From the NCBI RefSeq assembly GCF_008120935.1, contig NZ_RDBO01000077.1:829641-889609 (forward strand): a stretch of 59,969 bases of DNA. Reading direction: 5' to 3'. The first letter of the stretch is position 1, and each line of letters starts with the position of its first letter. Positions 32,832-42,039 of this stretch are shown piece by piece. Both the position numbers and the translations under genes were made by a program. The DNA comes from Streptomyces sp. sk2.1. Its GTDB lineage: Bacteria; Actinomycetota; Actinomycetes; Streptomycetales; Streptomycetaceae. The notes beneath the pieces were generated by a model. That model saw nothing but the letters and a program-made list of their open reading frames with translations, was not told where the DNA came from and ran no database searches.

Positions 32832-34211
32832 TCACCGGTCGCCCTCCGGCACCGGCGCGATGATTCCGGTCTCCACGGCGTCGGGCTGCGGTCTGCGGGC
32901 CTGGTCGCTGACCCGGATCAGCAGCGCCACGATGATCCAGTTGGTGACGACGGACGAACCGCCCTGGGCGAGGAACGGCATCGCCATGCCCGTCAGCGGG
33001 ATCAGCCCCATCACCCCGCCCGCGATCACGAACACCTGGAGCGCCAGGATCGAGGCGAGGCCGATCGACAGCAGCCGCCCGAAGGGATCGCGCAGGGCGA
33101 GACCGGCCCGGTAGCCGCGGGCCACCAGGAGCGCGTACAGCAGGAAGATCGCGGTCAGCCCGGTCAGCCCGAGCTCCTCGCCCGCCGTCGCCAGGATGAA
33201 GTCGGACTTGGCGGCGAAGCCGATGAGGATGGAGTGGCCGAGGCCGAGCCCGGTGCCGAGCATCCCGCCTGCGGCGAACGCGAACAGCGACTGGGCCAGC
33301 TGGCCGGGTCCCCGGCCGGCGTCGATCGAGGCGAACGGATCGAGCCAGTCCTGCACCCGGCTGTGCACATGGGGTTCGAAGGAGCCGACGACGAACGCGC
33401 CGAGGGCGGCGAGCAGCAGCCCCACCGCGATCCAGCCGGTCCGGCCGGTCGCCACGTACAGCATGATCACGAAGAGGCCGAAGAAGAGCAGCGAGGTGCC
33501 CAGGTCGCGTTCCAGGATCAGCACGCCGACGCTGAGGAGCCAGATCGCCACGATCGGGCCGAGCACCCGGCCGGTGGGGAACTGGAGCTTCCAGAACCGG
33601 CGGCCGGTGTACGCGAGCGCGTTGCGGTTCGCCGCGAGGTACGCGGCGAAGAACACGGCGAGCAGGATCTTGGCGAACTCGCCCGGCTGGAAGGAGAGAC
33701 CGCCGACCCGGATCCAGATCTTGGCCCCGTTCACCGCCGGGAAGAAGATCGGCACGATCATCAGCACCAGGGCCGCGGCGACCGACAGGTACGCGTACCG
33801 CTGGAGCACCCGGTGGTCGCGCAGGAGGACCACCACGGCGATGAACAGCGACACGCCGAGCGTGGACCAGATCAGCTGGGTGGGGGCCGCCTGGTCCTTC
33901 GGCGTCTCCAGGTCGAGCCGGTAGATGAGCACCAGGCCGAGCCCGTTGAGCAGTACGGCGATGGGCAGCAGCAGCGGATCGGCGTACGGGGCGCGGAACC
34001 GGACCGCGAGATGGGCGAGGAGGGCGAGCAGCCCCAGCCCCGCGCCGTAACCGGCCACGTCGGGCGGCACCGCGTCGTTCCTGGCCAGGCCGACGGCGAC
34101 GTAACCGTAGACGGGGACGAGCACGGCCCCGACGAGGAGCAGCAGCTCGACCCCGCGCCGCTTGGGCAGGCGGGGAGCGGGCGGGGGCGCGTCCGCCGTC
34201 GTTGCGGTCAT
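32832..34211 (-). CDS. SEDS-family glycosyltransferase (FtsW/RodA type)
   Basis: A 459-residue membrane protein with about ten or more helices. Family motifs include AVNGAKIWIRVGGLSFQPGEFAKI, LERDLGTSLLFFGLF, and near the end PLTGMAMPFLAQGGSSVVTNW. SEDS proteins polymerise lipid II into glycan strands. It is followed by a class B PBP and an amidase on the same strand. Whether it serves division, elongation or sporulation cannot be told. ATG 34211 is preferred over 34220; TACGTT lies 7 nt upstream with no ribosome site, suggesting a leaderless transcript. Confidence 0.94.
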   Translation of the reverse strand: MTATTADAPPPAPRLPKRRGVELLLLVGAVLVPVYGYVAVGLARNDAVPPDVAGYGAGLGLLALLAHLAVRFRAPYADPLLLPIAVLLNGLGLVLIYRLDLETPKDQAAPTQLIWSTLGVSLFIAVVVLLRDHRVLQRYAYLSVAAALVLMIVPIFFPAVNGAKIWIRVGGLSFQPGEFAKILLAVFFAAYLAANRNALAYTGRRFWKLQFPTGRVLGPIVAIWLLSVGVLILERDLGTSLLFFGLFVIMLYVATGRTGWIAVGLLLAALGAFVVGSFEPHVHSRVQDWLDPFASIDAGRGPGQLAQSLFAFAAGGMLGTGLGLGHSILIGFAAKSDFILATAGEELGLTGLTAIFLLYALLVARGYRAGLALRDPFGRLLSIGLASILALQVFVIAGGVMGLIPLTGMAMPFLAQGGSSVVTNWIIVALLIRVSDQARRPQPDAVETGIIAPVPEGDR

Positions 34212-34218
34212 GCCACGC

Positions 34219-34224
34219 AACGTA
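34219..34224 (-). promoter_or_regulatory. -10-like hexamer for SEDS gene, leaderless arrangement
   Basis: TACGTT on the minus strand lies 7 nt before the ATG at 34211. Confidence 0.35.
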
Positions 34225-34331
34225 GCAAGAGCGGGTGCCCATTTCCCTTATGTCGTAGCAAGTATGTCCGGGCGGGCCGACGAGGGCACGGACCGGCCGG
34301 ACCTGCTTCCGGGGCGGCGTCCGACGACCCG

Positions 34332-35885
34332 TCACCCCTCCTCGCGCGGGCCGGATTCCGAGCCGCCCCCACCACCTGTCGTCCCGCCGTCCCGTGCCCC
34401 GTCGCCCGGCGCGTCGTCATCGGGCGCGCAGCCGTTCGGGTCCGGGGGCTCGGGGAGCACCACCCGGGCCATCGCCCCGCCGTCCGGGGCGTTGCGGAAC
34501 GCGAGTTCGGCGCCGATCGCCTCGGCCTGGCCGGCCGCGATGGTCAGCCCGAGGCCGTGCCCCCGCCCGGCGCCCTCGGTGCGGAACCGCTGGGGGCCGT
34601 CGGTCAGCAGGTACTCCGGGAAGCCCGGGCCGTGGTCGCGCACGGTCACCACCGGCCCGTCGACCGTCAGCACCACCGGGGGACGGCCGTGCTTGTGGGC
34701 GTTGGCGACCAGATTGCCCAGCACCCGCTCCAGCCGCCGCAGATCGGTCTCCACGCGCACCCGCGCGGGCCGCCCCGGCCGGCCGGGACCCGGGTCCGCG
34801 ATCCGGACCGCGGTCTCCGTCCCGGAGGCGCGCACCACCCGCTCGACGAGCGGGACCAGTTCGTACACGGCGAGATCGACCCGCTCCGTGCGGGCGTCGA
34901 GCCGGGAGATCTCCAGCAGGTCCTCCGTCAGCGCCCGCATCGCCCGGACCCGGTCCCGCACCAGCTCCGACGGCCGCCCCGGCGGCAGCAGCTCGGCGGC
35001 GGCCGAGAGACCGGTCAGCGGGGTGCGGAGCTCGTGCGCCACGTCGGCGGTGAAACGCTGCTCGGTCTGCAGCTTGCGCTGGAGCGTGGCGGCCATGGTG
35101 TCCAGTGCCCCGGCGACGATCGCGACCTCGTCCTGCGGCCGCGAGGGGTCCGTCGTACGCGGGTCGGCCACCCGGGCGTCCAGGTCGCCCGCGCCGATCC
35201 GGCGGGCCACCCGGGCCGTCTGGTGCAGCCGCCGGGTGACCCGGGTGACGGCGAACGCGCCGACCAGCACGGTGGCGGCGATGGCCAGCAGGGCGGAACC
35301 GACGATCGCCCTGTCGAGATTGTCGATCGTGCGGGCGCTCTGGCCGTAGTCCACCACCGCGGCCAGCGCGCGGCCGTCCGCCGGGGCCGCCGCCCACATG
35401 ACCGGGTGCCCGGCCAGGTTGCCGACCAGCGTGCCGCGCTCGCCGCTCACGGCCAGGGCGCGCAGCCCGGCGGGGAGTCCGGGCAAATCGATCCCCGAAC
35501 CCGGCGGCATCGCCTCGCCCGTCTGGTACGCGACGGTGGCGTCCGCCAGTCGGGCCAGGGCCTTCTCGCGGGACTGGCCGACGGTCTCGCGGGTCATCCC
35601 GGTGTGCACGAGCGCGCCCAGCAGCGCGGCGAGCGCGCAGCACATCACGGTGATGAAGAGGGCCGCCTTCCAGGTGAGCGTCGCGGTCCAGGCGGGCACC
35701 CGGACCCTGCGCCGACGCGGCGCGGCCCCGTCCGTACCGCGCCGAGCCGTGCCGCTCCGGCCGGACCCCCGGGTTCCCGCGTCGCCCCGTACCGCGTCGC
35801 CCCGTACCGCGTCGCCCCGTACCGCGTCGCGCCGCCCCGGACCGCTCCGGCCCGGTTCCCGGTCCCCCGCGTCGCGGCGGCTCAT
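34332..35885 (-). CDS. Membrane sensor histidine kinase (HAMP-HisKA-HATPase)
   Basis: A 517-residue kinase. The N-terminus is basic and holds a DAVRG-type repeat; membrane helices near 70-95 and about 180-205 flank an extracellular sensor. HAMP follows (RRLHQTARVARRIGAGDLDARV), then the H-box FTADVAHELRTPLTGLSAA with the phosphorylated His, the N-box LGNLVANAHKHGRPP, and G-boxes VRDHGPGFP and GHGLGLTIAAGQ. The ATG at 35885 overlaps the stop of the upstream lipoprotein gene as ATGA, so the lipoprotein probably tunes the kinase. No response regulator is adjacent. Confidence 0.9.
   Translation of the reverse strand: MSRRDAGDREPGRSGPGRRDAVRGDAVRGDAVRGDAGTRGSGRSGTARRGTDGAAPRRRRVRVPAWTATLTWKAALFITVMCCALAALLGALVHTGMTRETVGQSREKALARLADATVAYQTGEAMPPGSGIDLPGLPAGLRALAVSGERGTLVGNLAGHPVMWAAAPADGRALAAVVDYGQSARTIDNLDRAIVGSALLAIAATVLVGAFAVTRVTRRLHQTARVARRIGAGDLDARVADPRTTDPSRPQDEVAIVAGALDTMAATLQRKLQTEQRFTADVAHELRTPLTGLSAAAELLPPGRPSELVRDRVRAMRALTEDLLEISRLDARTERVDLAVYELVPLVERVVRASGTETAVRIADPGPGRPGRPARVRVETDLRRLERVLGNLVANAHKHGRPPVVLTVDGPVVTVRDHGPGFPEYLLTDGPQRFRTEGAGRGHGLGLTIAAGQAEAIGAELAFRNAPDGGAMARVVLPEPPDPNGCAPDDDAPGDGARDGGTTGGGGGSESGPREEG
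35780..35830. repeat. 15-bp tandem repeat inside kinase gene
   Basis: CGTCGCCCCGTACCG repeats three times plus a part copy. It keeps the reading frame and encodes a DAVRG pentapeptide repeat in the cytoplasmic N-terminus of the kinase. Confidence 0.85.
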
Positions 35886-36640
35886 CGGCGTTCCGCGAGG
35901 ACCCCGGGCGACGTGGCCGGGGGAGAGACGGCGGGCCGGGAGGTCGTGAGGGACGGCCGCGGCGTCCGGGACGGCGGGATCCGCAGGATCTCGTCCCGGG
36001 CGGGCAGCATCGCGCGCTGTCCGGCGTCCCAGGACCAGGCGGTGCGGTACTCGTACCCGGTGATCGCCGACGGCGCCCGCACGATCAGGTCCCGCCCGGC
36101 CAGCTCGACGCTGATCACGGCGTCCGAGGTGGACAGGATCCGGGTCAGCCCGCCCGAATCCGGCATGTACACCCGGATGGAGAGCTGACGGCCGGGCAGC
36201 TGGATGCCGATGACCATCTCCTCCCGCCCGTCGCCCGTCAGATCGCGGAAGTAGGGCGGGAGCACGGGACAGGAGGCCGGCTCGGCGGGGCACGCGTCGA
36301 TCTTCCGGACGACGTCGGCGGGAAGGTCGGCCGTGCCGCTGGTCCGGTTGGTGCGGGCCCCGACGCCGGCCCGTACCACCGCCACCGGGTCCAGCCGCCG
36401 CACGTCGCCGTCCGGCACCGCGATCCCCGGGATGCGGGCGGTCTCGCCCTCGCCGTAGTCGTACGGGGCGGCGGAGGCGGGCGGCAGCCGGGGCCAGAGC
36501 CGGGCGGGGCCGATGGCCGTCGGGGTCGGCCCGGCGCTGTGCAGCCCGCCGGTGTCGCCGCAGCCGGACGACAGCGCGACACCGGCGACGACCCCGAGGG
36601 CCACCGCCGCACGGCGCCGCGTCCGGCGATCCGGGCGCAT
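35882..36640 (-). CDS. Lipoprotein with FG-GAP/VCBS-like segment, kinase partner
   Basis: A 252-residue exported lipoprotein. The signal ends in the lipobox LSSGC near residue 27. The mature part contains YFRDLTGDGREEMVIGIQLPG, a calcium-binding-like FG-GAP motif, and strands such as VISVELAGRDLIVRAPS. Lipoproteins in front of sensor kinases can restrain them, as CseA does for CseC. ATG 36640 follows GGAGGGAG. It is translationally coupled (ATGA) to the histidine kinase. Confidence 0.8.
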   Translation of the reverse strand: MRPDRRTRRRAAVALGVVAGVALSSGCGDTGGLHSAGPTPTAIGPARLWPRLPPASAAPYDYGEGETARIPGIAVPDGDVRRLDPVAVVRAGVGARTNRTSGTADLPADVVRKIDACPAEPASCPVLPPYFRDLTGDGREEMVIGIQLPGRQLSIRVYMPDSGGLTRILSTSDAVISVELAGRDLIVRAPSAITGYEYRTAWSWDAGQRAMLPARDEILRIPPSRTPRPSLTTSRPAVSPPATSPGVLAERR

Positions 36641-36876
36641 GACTCCCTCCCTTCCGGCGGTCCATACCAGATAGACCTTATGGGGAGGCAAGTCCGTTGT
36701 GCCCGTTCAGTGAAGGGAAGGGGTGGTCCGCTTCCGGGAGGCGCCGGGGGCGCCGCTGGGCACTCCGGGATGCCATGGGGTGCCGCGGGACGCCGGGGGC
36801 GTGGGCACCGGGTGGCGCCGCTCGGCCGCCCGTCCGGTGCCGACGAGGTCCCTCCCCGCCGGTACGGGGACGGGCC

Positions 36877-37200
36877 TCAGCTCTGGTACGGGTTCTGCCC
36901 CGGGGTGCCCTGCGCGTACCCCGGCTGTCCCTGCGGCTGACCGAACGGGTTGCCGTTCTGCACCGCCGCCTGCTGCGCCAGCAGCTGGTCGGCCTGCTCC
37001 TTCGGGATCTGCTGCTCGCCGCCGCAGAACGTGCACTGGGTCGCGTACTTCGTCGAGAACGGGAACAGCGGCACGAAGAACAGGGTGAACTTGGTGACCC
37101 TCTTGCGCAGCGTGTGGGCGGCCGGATTGCCGCACCAGCCGCAGACGAGCGTCAATATGGCCAGCTGGTACAGATAGCCTCGCGTACCGAAAATGATCAT
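36877..37200 (-). CDS. Zinc-ribbon membrane-associated protein
   Basis: A 107-residue protein. Two CxxC pairs (CGWCG near residue 20 and CTFCGG near 57) would bind zinc, with a hydrophobic stretch between them (KFTLFFVPLFPF) that may dip into the membrane. A Gln/Gly/Pro-rich tail follows (GQPQGQPGYAQGTPGQ). Such proteins are common in actinobacteria and their role is not known. The ATG at 37200 overlaps the stop of the HEAT-repeat gene as ATGA. Confidence 0.78.
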   Translation of the reverse strand: MIIFGTRGYLYQLAILTLVCGWCGNPAAHTLRKRVTKFTLFFVPLFPFSTKYATQCTFCGGEQQIPKEQADQLLAQQAAVQNGNPFGQPQGQPGYAQGTPGQNPYQS

Positions 37201-39389
37201 GTGGCGGGTCCCTTCCCCGTACCGCCCCGAAGGGCCTGCCGGCAGAACGCCAGCAGTTTCTCGTCCTCGTATGTGTCGTGGCTGCCGTACCCGCCGTCCA
37301 TCGCGTTGTGACGGCGGACGGAGGCGAGCTCGGCGCGCAGCGCGCGTGCCGACTCAGACCCTGCACCAGCGACCCCCGACCGCGCCAGGCGTTCCGCCAC
37401 CCGGACCCTGGAGTGACGGTTCGCCTCCCAGGCCGACAGGAGCAGCGGTACGGACTCGTCGGCCCGCCCGGTCACGTCCCACAGCGCGATCGCCGCGTCC
37501 AGCCGCAGCCACGGATCCTCGTGCCCCAGCAGCGCGCGCAGCCGCGGCGCGGTCACCTCCGCCCGGGCCCCGAGCCCGCCCAGCGCGTTCACCGCGGACC
37601 GCCGCTCGTGGACGCGCTCCGCCTGGAGGCCCTCGATCAGCACCGGCAGCACGGCGTCGGCGTCCCCGTCGACCGCCCACAGGGCCTGCGCGACCTCCGT
37701 CGCCGACGCCGACCCGGGACGCCGCAGCAGCGCCCGCAGCTCCGGCACGGCACCGTGCGCCGCGGGCCCGAACGCGGCGAGCGCCCGCAGCGCCGCGGTG
37801 CGCAGCCACTCGCCCCGGTGCGCCGGCGCGCCCCGCAGTATCCGCAGCACCTCCGGCAGCGCCTCCTTCGCCCGCAGCGCGGCCAGCCCGGTGAGCAGCG
37901 GGCCCGCCCGGTCGTGCGCCCTGCCGTCCAGCGGGACCTCGCCGAGTCTGCGGCACAGCACCTCGGCCAGCGGGTCCGCCGTCGCCCCCAGGAAGCCGAT
38001 GGCGAACCCCACGTCGTGCGGTACCTCGGGCCGTTCCAGCGCGGCGGCCAGCGCGGGCAGGGACCGGGCGTCCCCCAGCCGGGCCAGCGCCTTCACCGCG
38101 CTGCCGAGCCCCGGCGGCCCGCTCGACCAGTCCTTCACCCAGGCGCCGGGGTCCGCCGCCACCCGCGCCGCCAGCGCGTCGGCCGCGGGCGCCGCGAGCC
38201 CGAAGAGGTCCTCCAGCACGTGCGAGGCGGCCTCGGCCAGCTGCGGATCGGGGGTGGCGAGCTGCTCACCGACCAGCCGGACGAGTTCCCCGTACGAACC
38301 GCGCCAGACCCGGATCAGCCCGCTGCTCATCCGGAGCGCGTCGATCCGCTGCCGGCGGTCGGGGCTGCGCAGCTGGTCGGCCAGGAGCGCCGTGCGCTCG
38401 GCGACCCGGTCGTCGAGCCCCACGTGCAGGGTGCGCAGCAGATCCGCGGTCCAGGGGGCGGGGTGCCCCGGCTCCTCCTCGCCGGACGGCCCCCGCAACT
38501 GCCCCACCAGGGTCACCGGCGCGGACCGCTCCTCGGCGGGCGGCTCGCCGGGCCCGCCCGCGTCCGGGTACGCCTCCACGGCCCCGACCGCCTCGGCCTG
38601 CTGCGCGTCGGCCGCGGGGGCCGTACCGCTCGTTCCGCCCGTCCCGCCCCGGCGCGCGGGCTTCGAGCGCAGCTGCCGCAGCAGCCCGGTCACCACCCGT
38701 ACGACGTCACCGGGCAGTGCGTCCGGCGCGCACCGCGCCAGCTGGGCGAGCGCGGCCAGCCGCAGCCCCGGCGGGAAGCCCTCGCCCGCCAGCCGGCTCA
38801 GCCACGCCGCCGCCTGCCCGGCCAGCGCGCGGTGGCGCAGGGCCACCCGCCCCGCCGCCTCCACCAGCGCGAGCCGCACCTCCTCGGCCGGCTCGATCGG
38901 CATGCGCTCCCGCAGCAGCGCGAGGACCCGGTCCGGACGGCCGTGCAGCGCGGCGAGCGCCAGGGGGGCGGCGAGCCGGACCCCCGGGTCCTCGTCGGTC
39001 ATCAGCTCGAAGAAGATCCCGGCGCCCGCGGTGACGGCGGTGGCCGCCATCGCGTAGTTGGCCGCGCCCTCGATCTCCTCCTCGTCGATCTCCTCCTCGT
39101 CGTCCTCGTCCAGATCGATGCCGCCGATGCTGGTGAGCAACTCGACGATGCTGCCGCGGTCCTGGATGCCCGGATCCGCCACCAGCTCGAAGAGGAAAGG
39201 AATGCTGGCCAGCGTGCAGGCGTACACATCGCCCTGGTGGTGCACGGCCCCGTACATCCCGTCCAGGGCCGTCTCGCGCTCCGCCGGGTCGGCGGACGCC
39301 AGGCCCCGCAGCATCGCGGGCACGTCATCGGCCGGCCCGTAGGCATGCTCCATCGAGGCCCAGTCGACCTCGTCGATTCCTGCGAACAC
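37197..39389 (-). CDS. Large HEAT-repeat protein
   Basis: A 730-residue protein built mainly of HEAT-like helical hairpins, such as RLRALLGHEDPWLRLDAAIALWDVTG and LRALAAFGPAAHGAVPELRALL. The middle (about 260-320) is Pro/Glu-rich and less ordered. There is no signal peptide or catalytic motif, so it probably works inside the cell as a protein-binding scaffold. GTG 39389 has GGGAGG 8 nt upstream. It is translationally coupled to the zinc-ribbon gene. I do not recognise a named function. Confidence 0.82.
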   Translation of the reverse strand: MFAGIDEVDWASMEHAYGPADDVPAMLRGLASADPAERETALDGMYGAVHHQGDVYACTLASIPFLFELVADPGIQDRGSIVELLTSIGGIDLDEDDEEEIDEEEIEGAANYAMAATAVTAGAGIFFELMTDEDPGVRLAAPLALAALHGRPDRVLALLRERMPIEPAEEVRLALVEAAGRVALRHRALAGQAAAWLSRLAGEGFPPGLRLAALAQLARCAPDALPGDVVRVVTGLLRQLRSKPARRGGTGGTSGTAPAADAQQAEAVGAVEAYPDAGGPGEPPAEERSAPVTLVGQLRGPSGEEEPGHPAPWTADLLRTLHVGLDDRVAERTALLADQLRSPDRRQRIDALRMSSGLIRVWRGSYGELVRLVGEQLATPDPQLAEAASHVLEDLFGLAAPAADALAARVAADPGAWVKDWSSGPPGLGSAVKALARLGDARSLPALAAALERPEVPHDVGFAIGFLGATADPLAEVLCRRLGEVPLDGRAHDRAGPLLTGLAALRAKEALPEVLRILRGAPAHRGEWLRTAALRALAAFGPAAHGAVPELRALLRRPGSASATEVAQALWAVDGDADAVLPVLIEGLQAERVHERRSAVNALGGLGARAEVTAPRLRALLGHEDPWLRLDAAIALWDVTGRADESVPLLLSAWEANRHSRVRVAERLARSGVAGAGSESARALRAELASVRRHNAMDGGYGSHDTYEDEKLLAFCRQALRGGTGKGPAT

Positions 39390-39806
39390 GCCATCGCCTC
39401 CCCACGCAATTCAACGAAGCAGTGTCTGCGAGGAGTGTGCACCACAGGTCGGACGATCCGCCCTCCACATGCGGTCTTTTCCCGGCGGGCATGACAAAGG
39501 CCGGTTCCATGCGCTATCGGCACACGCTGACGAACAGCCAGAACCAGCCATCCGGAACCTTTCTGACGCTTCGTCGGGCACTGTCCCGCGTACCCTTCGC
39601 ACACTCGTGCGCGGCCGACGGCCGCCCCGGGGCGGGCCCGGAACGGCCATCGGCGCACGCGTGCCGCGCCGCGCCCGCCGGGGCGCGTCCACCGGCACGC
39701 GTCCACCGGCGCGAAGGGGCGGCGGCGCGAAGGAGCGAATGCCCAACGGCGCTTGTCCGCAAGGAGATTCGACCCGACGGCCGCCCCGGCCGGTATCGGC
39801 GCCGGG
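39390..39806. other. Intergenic region upstream of HEAT-repeat gene
   Basis: About 415 bp between the HEAT-repeat gene start and the stop of the S53 peptidase gene, both on the minus strand. It probably carries the HEAT-gene promoter, but I see no clear hexamers, hairpin or small gene; the frames through it have no ribosome sites. Confidence 0.5.
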
Positions 39807-41768
39807 TCAGTGGCGCCGGTGGCGCGGACGGTACGAGTCGATGTATCCGGCCGCCGGAGTACCGACCCCCGTCACGTCGTCGTAGCCCTCGACCGCCTTG
39901 AGCGAGGCGTCCTTGCCCAGGCTCCGCACCGACGTCAGCAGACCGTCCGAGGCGTCCACGCCGTTGGCGAAATCGACGCGGGCCACCGCGAGGTCACGGT
40001 TCGGTCCCAGTGGGTGGTCGGTGACGTCGTGGTACGCCTTCGAGCCGTACCGGGCGTAGATCGCCGGGTTGGCGAAACCGATCGGCAGACCGCGCCGGGC
40101 CTGCTGCGCGAGGGCCTGGACGCCCGCGACGACCGGGGCGGCGAGCGACGTGCCGCCGATGCGGTACTCGTCGTAGCCGAGCGATCCGTCGGGCAGCGTC
40201 TGGGTCTGGCCGACCAGGAAGCCGGTGTTCGGGTCGGCGACGGCCGCGATGTCCGGGGCCGTGCGCATCCGCCGTTCGCCGTTCGCCCGTGCGAGTGAGT
40301 CGGGCACGACGCCGCGCTGGTAGAACGGCTGCCCCACGGTCGAGCTGGTGCCGCCGCCGGCCCCGGAGGTGTAGGCGCCGGGGAAGCCGGTCCAGCTCCT
40401 GCCGTCGTCGGAGAGGTCCGCCTTCAGCGTGCCCCAGCCGGTCTCCCACCGGTACGTGTCGTGCCTGCCGACGGCCAGGGAGGTGCCGCCGACGGAGGTC
40501 ACCCAGGCGGAGTTGGACGGGACGTCGATCTGCTTCGTGCCCGTCGAGGCGACGTTGTCGCCGTCGTCGCCGGAGGAGAAGTAGAAGCCGATGCCCTCGA
40601 CCGCGCCCATCTTGAAGACCTGGTCGTACGCGGCCGCGACGTCCGGGGTCTCATTGGCCTCGATGTCGCCCCAGGAGTTGGAGACGATGTCCGCGAGCCG
40701 GCGGTCGACGATCTCGTTCAGCGAGTCCAGCAGGTCGGCGTCGTAGCAGGAGGCGGCGCCCACGTACACGATGTCCGCGGCGGGCGCGACCGCGTGCACG
40801 GCCTCCACGTCGAGGGTCTCCTCGCCGTACCAGCCGGAGGCGCCGCACTCCTCGGTCCTCGTGTAGTCGTCCGGCAGCACCTGCCGGAGCTGTCCGCGGC
40901 GGTACGGGGCGTCGCCGTTGCGCCGGGCGTACTCGGCGGCGTCCTTCCCGATCGTCGGCGAGGCGTACGCGTCGGTGATCGCGACGGTGACGCCCTTCCC
41001 GGTCCACCGGCCCGCCCCGTAGGCGGCGCGCAGCTGCTTGCCGGTGTAGCCCCGGACGGCGTACGGCACCTTGGTCCCGTAGGCGTCGGGCAGCGTCGTC
41101 GCGGTCCTCGAACCGTAATGGGTGGAGAACGGGCCGGAGTTGCGGAACACCGCGTCCGGCGGCGGCAGCGCCTCGTCGTGGCTCGCCCGGTGCGGCGCGT
41201 CGTCCAGGCCGGAGACGGCGAGAACGGCGTCGCCCAGCGCGGCGGGCACGGAGGCGGTGGAGGCCGGGGCGCGGTAGGTGTGCTCGCCCTTGCGGTAGTT
41301 GCGCAGCCGGGTGCCGAAGGTCCGCTCGGCCGCGGCGACGTCACCGGTGGCCGAGACGTAGTGCCGGTTGGTGCCGGTGACGGTCAGTCCGTTCGACTTC
41401 AGCCACGCGCCGACCCGGTCGATCTGCTGCGGGGTCGCCCCGAACCTGGCCTGCGCCCGGTCGGCGCTCAGGTACTTCCCGTACGAGGCGGACCGCGGGT
41501 CGGAGACGGCGGTGGCGTAGGCGGCCAGTCCCTCCGGGTCCCGTCCCGCCAGATGGACCCGGACGTGGACGGCGTCGCTGTCGGCCGCGGCCCCCCGGTC
41601 GGCCCCGGCGGTCGCCCAGGCGGGTTTGGTGCCCCGCAACGCGTCGCGCCCGCCCGGCGCGGAGTCGGCGTCGGCGTTCGATATCCCGAGGGCGAGCGCA
41701 CCGGCGAGCAGCGGCAGCGTCACCGCGATGCTCAGCGCGGCGCGACCTCTGGTGCGGCTGGTTCTCAT
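39807..41768 (-). CDS. Secreted S53 (sedolisin/kumamolisin-type) peptidase
   Basis: A 653-residue exported serine-carboxyl peptidase. A signal peptide (about 10-30) is followed by the S53 pro-domain (about 65-190, with YLSADRAQARFGATPQQID). The catalytic Glu/Asp are E316 and D320 in GEETLDVEAVHAV, a further Asp is in FSSGDDGD (about 400), and the nucleophile is S540 in GGTSLAAP. A C-terminal calcium site is suggested by DDVTGVGTPAAGY. These enzymes work best in acid and process themselves. ATG 41768 has AGGGGG upstream. Two palindromes lie upstream at 41801-41822 and 41883-41898. Confidence 0.92.
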   Translation of the reverse strand: MRTSRTRGRAALSIAVTLPLLAGALALGISNADADSAPGGRDALRGTKPAWATAGADRGAAADSDAVHVRVHLAGRDPEGLAAYATAVSDPRSASYGKYLSADRAQARFGATPQQIDRVGAWLKSNGLTVTGTNRHYVSATGDVAAAERTFGTRLRNYRKGEHTYRAPASTASVPAALGDAVLAVSGLDDAPHRASHDEALPPPDAVFRNSGPFSTHYGSRTATTLPDAYGTKVPYAVRGYTGKQLRAAYGAGRWTGKGVTVAITDAYASPTIGKDAAEYARRNGDAPYRRGQLRQVLPDDYTRTEECGASGWYGEETLDVEAVHAVAPAADIVYVGAASCYDADLLDSLNEIVDRRLADIVSNSWGDIEANETPDVAAAYDQVFKMGAVEGIGFYFSSGDDGDNVASTGTKQIDVPSNSAWVTSVGGTSLAVGRHDTYRWETGWGTLKADLSDDGRSWTGFPGAYTSGAGGGTSSTVGQPFYQRGVVPDSLARANGERRMRTAPDIAAVADPNTGFLVGQTQTLPDGSLGYDEYRIGGTSLAAPVVAGVQALAQQARRGLPIGFANPAIYARYGSKAYHDVTDHPLGPNRDLAVARVDFANGVDASDGLLTSVRSLGKDASLKAVEGYDDVTGVGTPAAGYIDSYRPRHRRH

Positions 41769-41800
41769 GCAACCCCCTGCGATGTGGGTCCTCGTGTGTG

Positions 41801-41822
41801 GCACATGCACCGGATGATGTGC
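41801..41822. promoter_or_regulatory. Inverted repeat upstream of S53 peptidase gene
   Basis: GCACAT-N10-ATGTGC lies 33-54 bp before the peptidase start codon, a position suited to an operator. Confidence 0.35.
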
Positions 41823-41882
41823 ACATGTAATGCGCCACTCTGGCGAGGAACCCCTCATGCAGGGGGCATGCATTCGCCAAGA

Positions 41883-41898
41883 ATCGACCAAATGGTCG
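41883..41898. promoter_or_regulatory. 16-bp palindrome between peptidase gene and divergent gene
   Basis: TCGACCA-AA-TGGTCGA is a perfect 7-2-7 palindrome, 115 bp upstream of the peptidase and 142 bp upstream of the divergent small gene. It is a candidate regulator site. Confidence 0.4.
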
Positions 41899-42027
41899 AG
41901 TGCGCAAGGGGGTTCGGGGGAGGTTCGCAGCAAAAGCGTGGGATTGCCCCACCGGGCGTCCGCGAGCGCTCCGGGGTGACGGCGTGTCGGCGATCCCGGC
42001 GTCGGACCGGTCGCACCGCCCCGCACC

Positions 42028-42033
42028 TATGCT
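42028..42033 (+). promoter_or_regulatory. -10 hexamer for small acidic gene, leaderless arrangement
   Basis: TATGCT is 6 nt before the ATG at 42040 and no Shine-Dalgarno is present. This is the best -10 match among the seven such arrangements in the window. Confidence 0.5.
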
Positions 42034-42039
42034 CGCCGG

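Noticed and set aside
34417..35643. 408-codon second minus-strand frame inside the histidine kinase
   Set aside because: Arg/Gly/Ala-rich shadow frame; the kinase frame has all H, N and G boxes.
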